Source: Novilysobacter_A longmucuonensis (lineage in GTDB: Bacteria > Pseudomonadota > Gammaproteobacteria > Xanthomonadales > Xanthomonadaceae). From it: DNA of 64,000 bases. The DNA is taken from the NCBI RefSeq assembly GCF_046600735.1, contig NZ_JBJMAW010000002.1, positions 310,001 through 374,000 of the forward strand, in the 5' to 3' direction. The notes under the pieces are model-generated. The model ran no database searches. It was not told the DNA's origin and saw nothing but the letters and a program-made list of their open reading frames with translations. Shown one piece after another: positions 36,033 to 44,418 of this stretch. The first letter of the stretch is position 1. Each line of letters begins with the position of its first letter. A program made the position numbers and the translations under genes.

Positions 36033-38710
36033 ACATGCGGCCGCACACGACCGACCCGTCCTCATCGCGCGACGCGCTGAGCGCGCTGAACGTGGTGAAT
36101 GCATTGGGCGCCTTCAGCCACCTCGACGCGACGGATGCTGCGGACACGGCAGGCACACTGGCGGCGCTTGAGCGTATCGCCGACGACCCATCGCAACCGG
36201 CCGCAAACCGCCTGCTGCTGCAGCAGGCCTGCGAAGCGCTACGCGCGAACCGCGATGCCGCCGAAGCCGCGCACCTGCGCTACCGCGCGCTGTTCGACGC
36301 GGTGCCCGACCCGGTCAGCATCCTTGACGAAACCGGCCGCGTGCTGGACCTCAACAAGGCCGGCATGGCCGCCTACCAGCGTCCGCGCGAGCAGATCGTC
36401 GGCCAGTCGATCCACGCACTTAATCCGGAACTGCCGCACGACCATCTGAAGCCGATCCTGGACACGCTCAGCCGTGGCGAGACCTGCGTCATGGAGGTCA
36501 CCAACATGCGTAGCGACGGCAGCCGTTTCCCGGTCGAGGTGCATTTCGCCGGGTTCGTCCACGAGGGGCGCAACTGCATCGTCGCGGTCGCACGCGACCT
36601 CACCGGCCGCCGCCAGGCCGAACTGCGCTACCGCGAACTGATTGAGACCATCGACAGCGGCGTGATCGTGCAACAGGCCGACGGCCGCGTGATCCACGCC
36701 AACGTCGCCGCCTTGCGGATCTTCGGCATCGGCGAGGGGCAGCATGTCGACGAGGAACTCCAGCCGCAGCACTGGATGATCGTCGACGAACACGGCCGCG
36801 AGCTGCCACCGGCGCAGCTGCCACCGCAGCGCGCGATGCGGTGGGGCCGCATCATCGAGAGCACCGTACTGGGCTACTTCCACCGGCAGCGGCGGCAACT
36901 GATCTGGTTGTCGGTGACCTCGGTGCCGCAGTACCCCGCCGGCGCGGACCACCCCGAGCAGGTGCTAACCCTGTTTTCCGACGTCACCGAACTCAAGCGC
37001 GACAGTGCGCTGTTCGACCGGGCGCAGTCGCTGGCGCACATCGGCGGTTGGGAGTGGGACACCGGCCGCGACAGGCTGTACCTGACCGACGAGGCCCAGC
37101 GCATCCTCGGCCGCTATCCCGCGCCGGACACCATGGAGGGCATGCTGGACTGCCTGCGCGATGCCGACCGGGAGACCTTGCGCGACGGCTTCGAGCGCGC
37201 GATCGCCACCGGCCGCGCGATCGACCTGGAGCTGCAGGGCGCGCGCGGCAGCGGGCAGCCGTTCTGGGTGCGGGTGATCGGCGAGGCCGAGTCCAGCGAC
37301 CCGGTCAGCTCGCGTCTGACCGGCACGCTGCAGGAGGTCACCGAGCGCAAGCAGACCGAGGAGACGCTGCGCGTGCAGGCGCGCACCGACCCGCTGACCG
37401 GGCTGCTCAACCGCGACGCGGTGCTGCTTGAACTGGACGCGAGGCTGCAGGACGCGGTGCAGGCCGAACTGGCGGTGCTGTACATCGACCTGGACCGCTT
37501 CAAGATCGTCAACGACGTGCTCGGCCACGCCGCCGGCGACCGCCTGCTGGCCACCGCCGCGCGCCGCATCCGCCAGGCGGTCGGCACCGAAGGCCTGATC
37601 GCGCGTTTCGGCGGCGACGAGTTCCTGGTGATCTGCTCCACCGGCGACGACCCCGGCTGCCCGCAACGACTCGCCACGGCGATCCTGCAGGTGTTCGGCG
37701 ACAGCTTCCGGCTCGATGGCGAGGAATTCAGCATCACCGCCAGCATCGGCATCGCTCAGGCCCCAGCCGATGGCGTGCGTTCGCAACAACTGATCCAGAG
37801 CGCCGACGTCGCGATGTACGACAGCAAGCGGCGCGGCCGCAATGGCTTGCAGGCGTTCACCCACCAACTGGCCGAGCAGCAGCTGCACCGCCTGCAGATG
37901 GAAACCCACCTGCGCCGCGCGGTGCAGAACGACGAGTTCCGTCTGGTCTACCAGCCGCAGGTGGCGCTCGCCAGCGGCCGACTGGTCGCGGCCGAATCAC
38001 TGATCCGCTGGCGCAACCAGTCGCTCGGCGAGATGCGCCCGGACCGTTTCATCGACCATGCCGAGAGCACCGGCGACATCGTCGGCATCGGCACCTGGGT
38101 GCTCAACGAATCCTGCCGGCAGCTGCGGCGCTGGCGCGACGACGGGCTGGCGATCGAACGCATCGCGGTCAACGTCTCGTACCGGCAGTTCCTGGGCCAG
38201 GACCTGGCCAGCAACGTGCGACGGGCGCTGGCCGAATCGGGCCTGCCCGGCAGCTCGCTGGAACTGGAGTTCACCGAGCGGGTGCTGATCGAGGACGAGC
38301 CCGACACCCTGCGCACCTTCGCCGAGCTGCGCGCGCTCGGCGTGACCCTGTCGATAGACGATTTCGGCGAGGGCTACAGCGCGCTTAACTACCTGCGTCG
38401 CCTGCCGATCCACGGCCTCAAGCTCAGCCAGTTGTTCGTGCAGGGCGTGCCGGACAACCATTCCGACATCGCGGTATGCCAGGCGATCACCGGCATCGCC
38501 ACCAGCCTCGGCCTCGGCCTGGTCGCCGAGGGCATCGAAACCGAGGCCCAGCGCGAATTCCTGATGAAGCTCGGCGTGCCGATCGGCCAGGGCTACCTGT
38601 TCGCCAGCGGGCTGCCGGGCGATGAGTTTCTCGAGCGCTACCTGGCAGGTGCCCCCGCTCCCACGCCGCGGCCGACCAGTGCGGGACCGGCCGCCCACCA
38701 CCCGTCGTAG
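36029..38710 (+). CDS. PAS-PAS-PAS-GGDEF-EAL c-di-GMP signalling protein
   Basis: An 893-residue cytoplasmic sensor. PAS domains lie at about 85-200 (LRYRALFDAVPDPVSILDET), 205-335 (LRYRELIETIDSGVIVQQAD) and 340-450. The GGDEF domain (about 455-615) has an intact ARFGGDEFLV and should make c-di-GMP. The EAL domain (about 630-870) has ESLIRW, NVSYRQF, LEFTERVL, SIDDFGEGYSALNYL and LVAEGIETEAQ. Its usual LKID motif reads LKLS, so one acidic residue that is near-invariant in active phosphodiesterases is replaced. It may be a cyclase with a weak or regulatory EAL domain. It is translationally coupled to liuE. Confidence 0.9.
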   Translation: MNMRPHTTDPSSSRDALSALNVVNALGAFSHLDATDAADTAGTLAALERIADDPSQPAANRLLLQQACEALRANRDAAEAAHLRYRALFDAVPDPVSILDETGRVLDLNKAGMAAYQRPREQIVGQSIHALNPELPHDHLKPILDTLSRGETCVMEVTNMRSDGSRFPVEVHFAGFVHEGRNCIVAVARDLTGRRQAELRYRELIETIDSGVIVQQADGRVIHANVAALRIFGIGEGQHVDEELQPQHWMIVDEHGRELPPAQLPPQRAMRWGRIIESTVLGYFHRQRRQLIWLSVTSVPQYPAGADHPEQVLTLFSDVTELKRDSALFDRAQSLAHIGGWEWDTGRDRLYLTDEAQRILGRYPAPDTMEGMLDCLRDADRETLRDGFERAIATGRAIDLELQGARGSGQPFWVRVIGEAESSDPVSSRLTGTLQEVTERKQTEETLRVQARTDPLTGLLNRDAVLLELDARLQDAVQAELAVLYIDLDRFKIVNDVLGHAAGDRLLATAARRIRQAVGTEGLIARFGGDEFLVICSTGDDPGCPQRLATAILQVFGDSFRLDGEEFSITASIGIAQAPADGVRSQQLIQSADVAMYDSKRRGRNGLQAFTHQLAEQQLHRLQMETHLRRAVQNDEFRLVYQPQVALASGRLVAAESLIRWRNQSLGEMRPDRFIDHAESTGDIVGIGTWVLNESCRQLRRWRDDGLAIERIAVNVSYRQFLGQDLASNVRRALAESGLPGSSLELEFTERVLIEDEPDTLRTFAELRALGVTLSIDDFGEGYSALNYLRRLPIHGLKLSQLFVQGVPDNHSDIAVCQAITGIATSLGLGLVAEGIETEAQREFLMKLGVPIGQGYLFASGLPGDEFLERYLAGAPAPTPRPTSAGPAAHHPS

Positions 38711-38775
38711 AGCGGAGCCTGCTCCGCTGCCTTGCTCCCGTCGCGCCTAAAGCCAGCCGAGCAAGCTCGGCTCTA
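38708..38775 (+). repeat. TAGAGC(C/G)GAGC-type inverted repeats
   Basis: TAGAGCGGAGCCTGCTCCGCT (38708-38728; the gene's TAG stop is its first three bases) and AGCCGAGCAAGCTCGGCTCT (from 38755). The repeat supplies the stop codon region of the GGDEF/EAL gene. Confidence 0.75.
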
Positions 38776-38837
38776 CGGGCTGCGTGAAAGCGGCGCCGCC
38801 GTTAAAATCAGCGCTTTCCGCCCGCAGGACCTCCCTC

Positions 38838-39608
38838 ATGCAGCTATCCGATACCCGCGCCATCATCACCGGCGGCGTCTCCGGCCTCGGCCTCGCGGTC
38901 GCCCGGCACCTGGTCAGGCACGGCGGCAAGGTCGCGCTGTTCGATGTCAACGATGAAAAGGGCGAGGCCGCGGTGGCCGAACTCGGCGACACGCACGCGC
39001 GCTACTTCAAGACCGATGTCACCGACGAGGCCGGCGTGGAGGGCAACGTTGCGGCGGCCAGCGAATTCCTCGGCGGACTCAACGCGACCATCAACTGCGC
39101 CGGCATCCTCGGCGCCGGCCGCGTGCTCGGCCGCGAGGGCGCGATGAAACTGTCGCAGTTCCAGACCACGGTGATGGTCAACCTGGTCGGCAGCTTCAAC
39201 GTGGCCAAGGCCGCCGCCGAGCTAATGCAGCACAACGAGCCCGGCAACGATGGCGAGCGCGGCGTGATCGTCAACACTGCGTCGGTCGCCGCCTACGAGG
39301 GCCAGATCGGCCAGGCCGCGTATTCGGCGTCCAAGGGCGGCGTGGTCGGCATGACCCTGCCGATGGCGCGCGAGCTGGCGCGCTTCGGCATCCGCGTGAT
39401 GACGGTGGCGCCGGGTGTGTTCTGGACGCCGATGGTCGACGGCATGCCCGAGGAGGTGCAGAAGTCCCTCGCCGCGACCATCCCCTACCCGTCGCGCCTG
39501 GGCCGGCCGGAGGAGTTCGCCGACCTGGTCGGGTACATCCTGGGCAACACGTATCTCAACGGCGAGACGATCCGGCTGGACGGGGCGACGCGGCTGGCGC
39601 CGAAATAA
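38838..39608 (+). CDS. SDR-family 3-hydroxyacyl-CoA dehydrogenase (HSD10-like)
   Basis: A 256-residue short-chain dehydrogenase. The cofactor loop is ITGGVSGLGLAVARHLVRHG with Asp at the end of the next strand (VALFDVND), indicating NAD. NCAGILGAGR, VNTASVAAYEGQIGQAAYSA and the catalytic YSASKGG are present, and RVMTVAPGVFWTPMVDGMPE resembles type 10 hydroxyacyl-CoA dehydrogenases. It probably oxidises 2-methyl-3-hydroxybutyryl-CoA or a similar intermediate of isoleucine or fatty acid breakdown, consistent with its neighbours. Confidence 0.85.
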   Translation: MQLSDTRAIITGGVSGLGLAVARHLVRHGGKVALFDVNDEKGEAAVAELGDTHARYFKTDVTDEAGVEGNVAAASEFLGGLNATINCAGILGAGRVLGREGAMKLSQFQTTVMVNLVGSFNVAKAAAELMQHNEPGNDGERGVIVNTASVAAYEGQIGQAAYSASKGGVVGMTLPMARELARFGIRVMTVAPGVFWTPMVDGMPEEVQKSLAATIPYPSRLGRPEEFADLVGYILGNTYLNGETIRLDGATRLAPK

Positions 39609-39631
39609 GCCGCTCTGACAGGCACGACACC

Positions 39632-39709
39632 TGTAGGAGCGCCCCATGGGCGCGATGCTCTTCGATCCGGCCATGCGCGGAAGCATCGCGCCCATGGGGC
39701 GCTCCTACA
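39632..39709 (+). repeat. REP pair of the TGTAGGAGCGCCCCATGGGC type
   Basis: A 78-base near-perfect inverted repeat (39632 onward pairs with 39709 backward) between the dehydrogenase and efpL genes. The head TGTAGGAGCG is shared with the main REP family but the stem sequence differs. Confidence 0.85.
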
Positions 39710-39737
39710 AAGGCAACCAACGTTCTCTGGAAAACGC

Positions 39738-40304
39738 ATGAAAGCCTACGACATCAAGAAAGGCAACGTGGTCGAGCACAACAACACCGTCTACCAGGTG
39801 CGCGACATCGAACGCAGCTCGCCGCAGGGACGCGGCGGCAACGTCAAGTTCCGCTTCACGATGTATTCGGTGCCCGGCGGCAGCAAGTTCGACCTGAGCC
39901 TCGGTGGCGACGACGAGCTCAAGGAAGTCGAGCTCAGCCGCCGCCAGGCCACGTTCTCGTACAAGGACGGCGAGGCGTTCGTGTTCCTCGACGACGAGGA
40001 CTACACCCCGTACACGCTGGATGCCGACGTTGTCGGCGACGCCGCCGGCTACATCGTGCCGGACCTGTCGGGCTGCTATGTGCAGATCATCGACGACGCC
40101 CCTGTCGCGCTGCAGTTGCCCGCCAGCGTCTCCCTGGAGGTGGTCGAGACCCCGCCCGAACTCAAGGGCGGCACCGCGACCAAGCGGCCGAAGCCGGCGC
40201 GGCTGTCGACCGGCATCGAGATCATGGTCCCGGAGTACATCGGCACCGGCGAGCGGGTCCTGGTCAGCACCAGCACCGGCGAGTTCGCCGGCCGCGCCGA
40301 TTGA
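39738..40304 (+). CDS. efpL: elongation factor P-like protein EfpL (YeiP)
   Basis: A 188-residue three-domain EF-P paralogue. The opening MKAYDIKKGNVVEHNNTVYQ, the loop RSSPQGRGG with Arg32 at the tip (EF-P carries a modifiable Lys or Arg there; EfpL uses an unmodified Arg), DDEDYTPYTLDADVV, and the closing ARLSTGIEIMVPEYIGTGER with GEFAGRAD match YeiP. It relieves ribosome stalling at proline-rich and other difficult motifs. Its last 17 bases are duplicated just after the stop codon as part of a 31-base tandem repeat ending at a REP unit. Confidence 0.92.
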   Translation: MKAYDIKKGNVVEHNNTVYQVRDIERSSPQGRGGNVKFRFTMYSVPGGSKFDLSLGGDDELKEVELSRRQATFSYKDGEAFVFLDDEDYTPYTLDADVVGDAAGYIVPDLSGCYVQIIDDAPVALQLPASVSLEVVETPPELKGGTATKRPKPARLSTGIEIMVPEYIGTGERVLVSTSTGEFAGRAD

Positions 40305-40349
40305 AACGCCCCCCTGTACCGGCCGCGCCGATTGAAACACCCCCCTGTA
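40288..40349 (+). repeat. 31-bp tandem duplication ending at the REP GTAG
   Basis: 40288-40318 and 40319-40349 are identical except for one base. Each ends CCCCCCTGTA. The second copy continues directly into the REP unit TGTAGGAGCGGC, so the duplicated block ends exactly at the head of the REP. Confidence 0.85.
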
Positions 40350-40566
40350 GGAGCGGCTTCAGCCGCGATGCTTTTCGGCCCGGTCGCGAAGAAGCCCACC
40401 CCGGTGTAGGAGCGACGTAAGTCGCGACAAGCCGAACGCGGCGATGATGTACAGGTCGCGGCTGAGAGCCGCTCCTACAAAAACTCGCATCCCTGTAGGA
40501 GCGACGTAAGTCGCGACCCGCCAAACGCGGCGACGATGTACAGGTCGTGGCTGAAGCCGCTCCTAC
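40346..40566 (+). repeat. array of five REP units between efpL and the Nudix gene
   Basis: Units at 40346-40368, 40405-40427, 40456-40479 (inverted), 40494-40516 and 40545-40566 (inverted). Two subtypes alternate: GGAGCGGCTTCAGCCGC and GGAGCGACGTAAGTCGC. Segments between them (containing AACGCGGCGA-GATGTACAGG) are repeated too, so a composite unit was duplicated. The last inverted unit provides the TAG stop of the Nudix gene at 40563-40565. Confidence 0.88.
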
Positions 40567-41129
40567 GCGAGGGCGCCCTCCAGCCATTTCACCGCCATCC
40601 GCCGCAGCGAGAGGTCGGCATCGGGATCGCTCGCGATTCCGGCGATGTCGCGCCACGCCAGGTCGTGCGACTCCTCGCCGATCACGTAACGCTCGTCCTC
40701 GCCGGCACGCACGACATAGCGGACGTCGTAGTGCCAGTGCCCCGGCACCTCGCCGCGCTCGGGAATCCAGTGCCGGTCGAGGTCGAACGGTTCCGACTCG
40801 ACCCGCAGGCCCGGCAGTCCGGATTCCTCCCCGGCCTCGCGCAAGGCGACCCGCGCCAGGTCGCGATCGCCATCGGCGTGGCCGCCCAGCTGCAGCCAGC
40901 GTTCGAGCTTGCGGTGATGAGTCAGCAGCACGCGGGTACCGCTGCGGTCGACCAGCCACGCCGAAGCGGTGAAATGCCCCGCCAGCCGCGCCCTCTCGAA
41001 CGGGTCCTGCGGGTCGGCCAGCAATGCCTCGAATCCAGTCACAATCGCCGCTTCGGCCGGCCAGCGCTGGCGGTATCGCGCCAGTGCCTGCAGCAGGCGG
41101 TGGGCGCTTTCGGTGGTCGGAACGCACAT
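40563..41129 (-). CDS. Nudix hydrolase
   Basis: A 188-residue protein with the Nudix box GGHADGDRDLARVALREAGE followed by ESGL, in which the catalytic R-E-x-x-E-E is intact but the first conserved Glu of the box is replaced in the GGHADGD turn. The N-terminal half (LLQALARYRQRWPAEAAIVT) is helical. HWHYDVRYVVRAGEDE resembles xanthomonad Nudix proteins of unknown substrate. Its C-terminus KWLEGALA ends inside a REP unit, which contributes the stop codon; the native end may have been slightly different. Confidence 0.85.
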   Translation of the reverse strand: MCVPTTESAHRLLQALARYRQRWPAEAAIVTGFEALLADPQDPFERARLAGHFTASAWLVDRSGTRVLLTHHRKLERWLQLGGHADGDRDLARVALREAGEESGLPGLRVESEPFDLDRHWIPERGEVPGHWHYDVRYVVRAGEDERYVIGEESHDLAWRDIAGIASDPDADLSLRRMAVKWLEGALA

Positions 41130-41293
41130 ACGCGGGTCTGTCGGCAGGCGCGGCAGGGGGCGCGATTATGCGCGCAAAACCACGCGACGCATGCGGCTTG
41201 CCGCTGGTTTCCGCACTGGGTTAAGGTGGCGCGCCGCCTCTCCGCATCATGCCGCGCAAGTGGATCGGCCGCAGACACTCACCGGGGATCGGG

Positions 41294-42907
41294 ATGCTCG
41301 ATAAATTGTTCGCCGCCACGCGCGGCGTGGCCAGTGGCGCTATCCGCCGTTCACGTGCAGGCCGCGCCGCCCGATGGTTGCTGGCCGCCGCGGCGATGTT
41401 CGGCGGGCACGCCCACGCCTCCCCCGGCGGTGGCCTGGACGACGCGATCAACACCGCCTTCAAGCCGCTCGCCGATGCGGTGTCGTGGTTGGTGTTTTAT
41501 CCGATACCCATCGGCTTTGGCGCGACCCTGCCGTTCGTGGTGCTGTGGCTGATCGTCGCTGCGCTGTTTTGCACCGTCTATTTCGGCTTCATCAACCTGC
41601 GCGGCTTCGCCCAGGGCTTCCGCGTGATCCGCGGCGACTACGCCCATGCAGGCCACGCCGGCGAGGTCACCCAGTTCCAGGCGCTGGCCACCGCGCTGTC
41701 GGGGACGGTGGGGCTGGGCAACATTGCCGGCGTCGCGATCGCGATCAGCATCGGCGGGCCCGGCGCGACGTTCTGGATGATCGTCGCCGGCCTGCTCGGC
41801 ATGAGTTCCAAGTTCGCCGAATGCACGCTGGGCGTGAAGTACCGCCGCATCAATGCCGACGGCAGCATATCCGGCGGCCCGATGCACTACCTCAGTCGTG
41901 GGATCGCCGAGCAATACCCGCGCCTGAAGCCACTCGGCAAGGGCCTTGCGGTGCTTTTCGCGCTGTTCTGCATCGGCGGCTCGCTCGGCGCCGGCAATAT
42001 GTTCCAGTCGAACCAGACCTTCCAGCAGATGCTCAACGTATCGGGCGGGGCGGACAGCTGGCTGGCCGGCAAGGGCTGGATGTTCGGGCTGGTGATGGCC
42101 GCACTGGTCGCGGTGGTGATCATCGGCGGGCTGCGCTCGATCGCGCGGGTCACCGGCAAGCTGGTGCCGGTGATGGCGGTGATCTATTTCGTCTGCAGCA
42201 TCTACATCATCGGCGCCAATCTGGGCAGCGTCGGGCCGGCGTTCACCGCGATCATCAGCGGCGCGTTCACCCCGGAAGCCGGCTATGGCGGCTTCATCGG
42301 CGTGCTGATCCAGGGCTTCCGCCGCGCGGCGTTCTCCAACGAGGCCGGCGTGGGCTCGGCGGCGATTGCGCATTCCGCGGCGCGCACCCGCGAGCCGGCC
42401 TCCGAAGGGCTGGTCGCGCTGTGGGAACCGTTCATCGATACGGTGGTGATCTGCACCCTGACCGCGCTGGTGATCGTCATCACCGGCATGTACCAGGTCG
42501 ACGGCATCGGCGATGGCGTGGCGCTGACCTCAATGGCGTATGCCTCGGTGCTCACCTGGTTCCCCTATCTGCTCGCGGTGTCGGTGTTCCTGTTCGCGTT
42601 CTCGACCATGCTGGCGTGGTCGTATTACGGCGAGAAGTCGGCCTGCTACCTGTTCGGTGAGTCGCGCACGGTCAGCCTGGGTTACAAGCTGCTGTTCTGC
42701 GTGTTCGTGGTGATCGGTGCGTCCAGCAACCTCGGCGTGGTGATGAACTTCTCCGATGCGATGATCCTGGTGATGTCGGTGCCCAACCTGATCGGCGTGT
42801 ACCTGCTGGCCCCGGTGATCCGGCGTGAACTCGGCGACTACCTGCGTCGGCTGAACAGCGGCGAGATCCGCAATTACCGCACCCACCCTGAAGGCAGCAC
42901 CGCATGA
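41294..42907 (+). CDS. alanine/glycine:sodium symporter (AGCS family)
   Basis: A 537-residue inner-membrane transporter that imports alanine or glycine with Na+. The family signature GTVGLGNIAGVAIAISIGGP, FWMIVAGLLGMSSKFAECTL with GVKYR, GGSLGAGNMFQSNQ and RRAAFSNEAGVGSAAIAHSA are all present among about 11 helices. Near the N-terminus there is an unusual Ala/Gly-rich segment (WLLAAAAMFGGHAHASPGGG) that could act as a signal peptide. ATG 41294 was preferred over one 15 codons earlier because GGGGATC precedes it. It overlaps nhaC by four bases. Confidence 0.9.
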   Translation: MLDKLFAATRGVASGAIRRSRAGRAARWLLAAAAMFGGHAHASPGGGLDDAINTAFKPLADAVSWLVFYPIPIGFGATLPFVVLWLIVAALFCTVYFGFINLRGFAQGFRVIRGDYAHAGHAGEVTQFQALATALSGTVGLGNIAGVAIAISIGGPGATFWMIVAGLLGMSSKFAECTLGVKYRRINADGSISGGPMHYLSRGIAEQYPRLKPLGKGLAVLFALFCIGGSLGAGNMFQSNQTFQQMLNVSGGADSWLAGKGWMFGLVMAALVAVVIIGGLRSIARVTGKLVPVMAVIYFVCSIYIIGANLGSVGPAFTAIISGAFTPEAGYGGFIGVLIQGFRRAAFSNEAGVGSAAIAHSAARTREPASEGLVALWEPFIDTVVICTLTALVIVITGMYQVDGIGDGVALTSMAYASVLTWFPYLLAVSVFLFAFSTMLAWSYYGEKSACYLFGESRTVSLGYKLLFCVFVVIGASSNLGVVMNFSDAMILVMSVPNLIGVYLLAPVIRRELGDYLRRLNSGEIRNYRTHPEGSTA

Positions 42908-44379
42908 GCAGTACGTCCACGCGGGAGCCATCGCTGCTGCAGGCGCTGGTCCCGCTGCTGTTTTTGAGCGCGGCGCTCGCCGGCGCGGTGTATTTGTACG
43001 GCGACAACGCCTCCTACGGCGCCAACCAGATCGCGCTGCTGCTGGCCGGCGGCATCGCCGCGCTGGTCGGGCTGCGCAACGGGATGCGCTGGGCGGACCT
43101 GCAGGAGAGCCTGGTGCAGGGCGTGTCGCTGGCGGTCGTGCCGATCTTCATCCTGCTGGCGGTGGGTGCGCTGATCGGCACCTGGATCCTCAGCGGCACC
43201 GTGCCGACCTTGATCATCTACGGCATGCAGCTGCTGCACCCCTCGTTCTTCTATCCCGCCGCCTGCCTGATCTGCGCGATCGTGGCCCTGGCCATCGGCA
43301 GTTCGTGGACCGTCGCGGGCACCCTGGGCGTGGCGCTGATCGGGGTCGCCCAGGGCTTGGACATGTCGCCGGCGATCACCGCCGGCGCGGTGATTTCCGG
43401 GGCCTATTTCGGCGACAAGATGTCGCCGCTGTCGGACACCACCAACATCGCCCCGGCGGCCGCCGGCAGCGAACTGTTCGAGCACATCCGGCACATGATC
43501 TGGACCACCGGGCCCAGCATCGTGATCGCGCTGATCGCGTTCACCGTGATCGGGCTGGGCGGCGGCGGACGGATGGACGGCGGCGATGCCTTCGGTGACC
43601 TGCCGGTCCTGCTGGATGCGCAGTTCGACCTCGGCCTGCACCTGCTGATCCCGATGCTGGTGGTGTTCGTGCTGGCGATGCGCCGGTTCCCGGCCTATCC
43701 GACGATCCTGATCGGGGCACTGCTGGGCGCGGTGTTTGCGGTGGTGTTCCAGCCCGACGTGGTGGTCCGCCTAGCCGGCAACGAGGCCTTGTCTCGGCCG
43801 ATGGCGCTGCTGTCGGGCGCGTGGACGGCGCTGTTCGACGGGTTCAAGGCCGACACCGGCAACGCCGCGGTGGACGATCTGCTCAGCCGCGGCGGCATGA
43901 TCAGCATGCTCAACACGATCTGGCTGATCGTCTGCGCGATGGCGTTCGGCGCGATGATGGAAAAGGCCGGACTGCTCGAGCGCATGATCCGCAGCGTGCT
44001 CAAGGCCGCCCGCTCGACCGGTTCGCTGATCGCCGCGACGCTGGGCACCGCGGTCGGCGCCAATGCCATCGCCGCCGACCAGTACATGGCCATCGTGCTC
44101 ACCGGCCGGCTGTACCGGCCCGAATACGAACAGCGCGGCCTGGCGCCGGTCAACCTGTCGCGCGCGCTCGAGGACGGCGGCACCATCACCTCGCCGCTGG
44201 TGCCCTGGAACACCTGCGGCGCCTACATGGCCGGCACCCTGGGTGTGGCCACGCTGGACTACCTGCCCTACGCGTTCTTCAACCTGGTAAGCCCGCTGGT
44301 GGCACTGGTGCTGGCCTACGCCGGCTTCAAGATCCTCCGGCTGCGGCCGGCCGAACCCGTCACCGCCCCGCGCGCCTGA
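42904..44379 (+). CDS. nhaC: NhaC-family Na+/H+ antiporter
   Basis: A 491-residue membrane protein with about 12 helices. NhaC-type motifs include AIGSSWTVAGTLGVALIGVA, AVISGAYFGDKMSPLSDTTN with IAPAAAGSELFEH, and LSRALEDGGTITSPLVPWNT with CGAYMAGTLGV. It would export Na+ for protons. The ATG overlaps the stop of the alanine symporter, so the sodium brought in by that symporter could be expelled by this antiporter made from the same message. That functional link is inference. Confidence 0.9.
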   Translation: MSSTSTREPSLLQALVPLLFLSAALAGAVYLYGDNASYGANQIALLLAGGIAALVGLRNGMRWADLQESLVQGVSLAVVPIFILLAVGALIGTWILSGTVPTLIIYGMQLLHPSFFYPAACLICAIVALAIGSSWTVAGTLGVALIGVAQGLDMSPAITAGAVISGAYFGDKMSPLSDTTNIAPAAAGSELFEHIRHMIWTTGPSIVIALIAFTVIGLGGGGRMDGGDAFGDLPVLLDAQFDLGLHLLIPMLVVFVLAMRRFPAYPTILIGALLGAVFAVVFQPDVVVRLAGNEALSRPMALLSGAWTALFDGFKADTGNAAVDDLLSRGGMISMLNTIWLIVCAMAFGAMMEKAGLLERMIRSVLKAARSTGSLIAATLGTAVGANAIAADQYMAIVLTGRLYRPEYEQRGLAPVNLSRALEDGGTITSPLVPWNTCGAYMAGTLGVATLDYLPYAFFNLVSPLVALVLAYAGFKILRLRPAEPVTAPRA

Positions 44380-44418
44380 CCGGCGCCATCACTGAAAACA
44401 CCGAGCCGAAACAGACCT

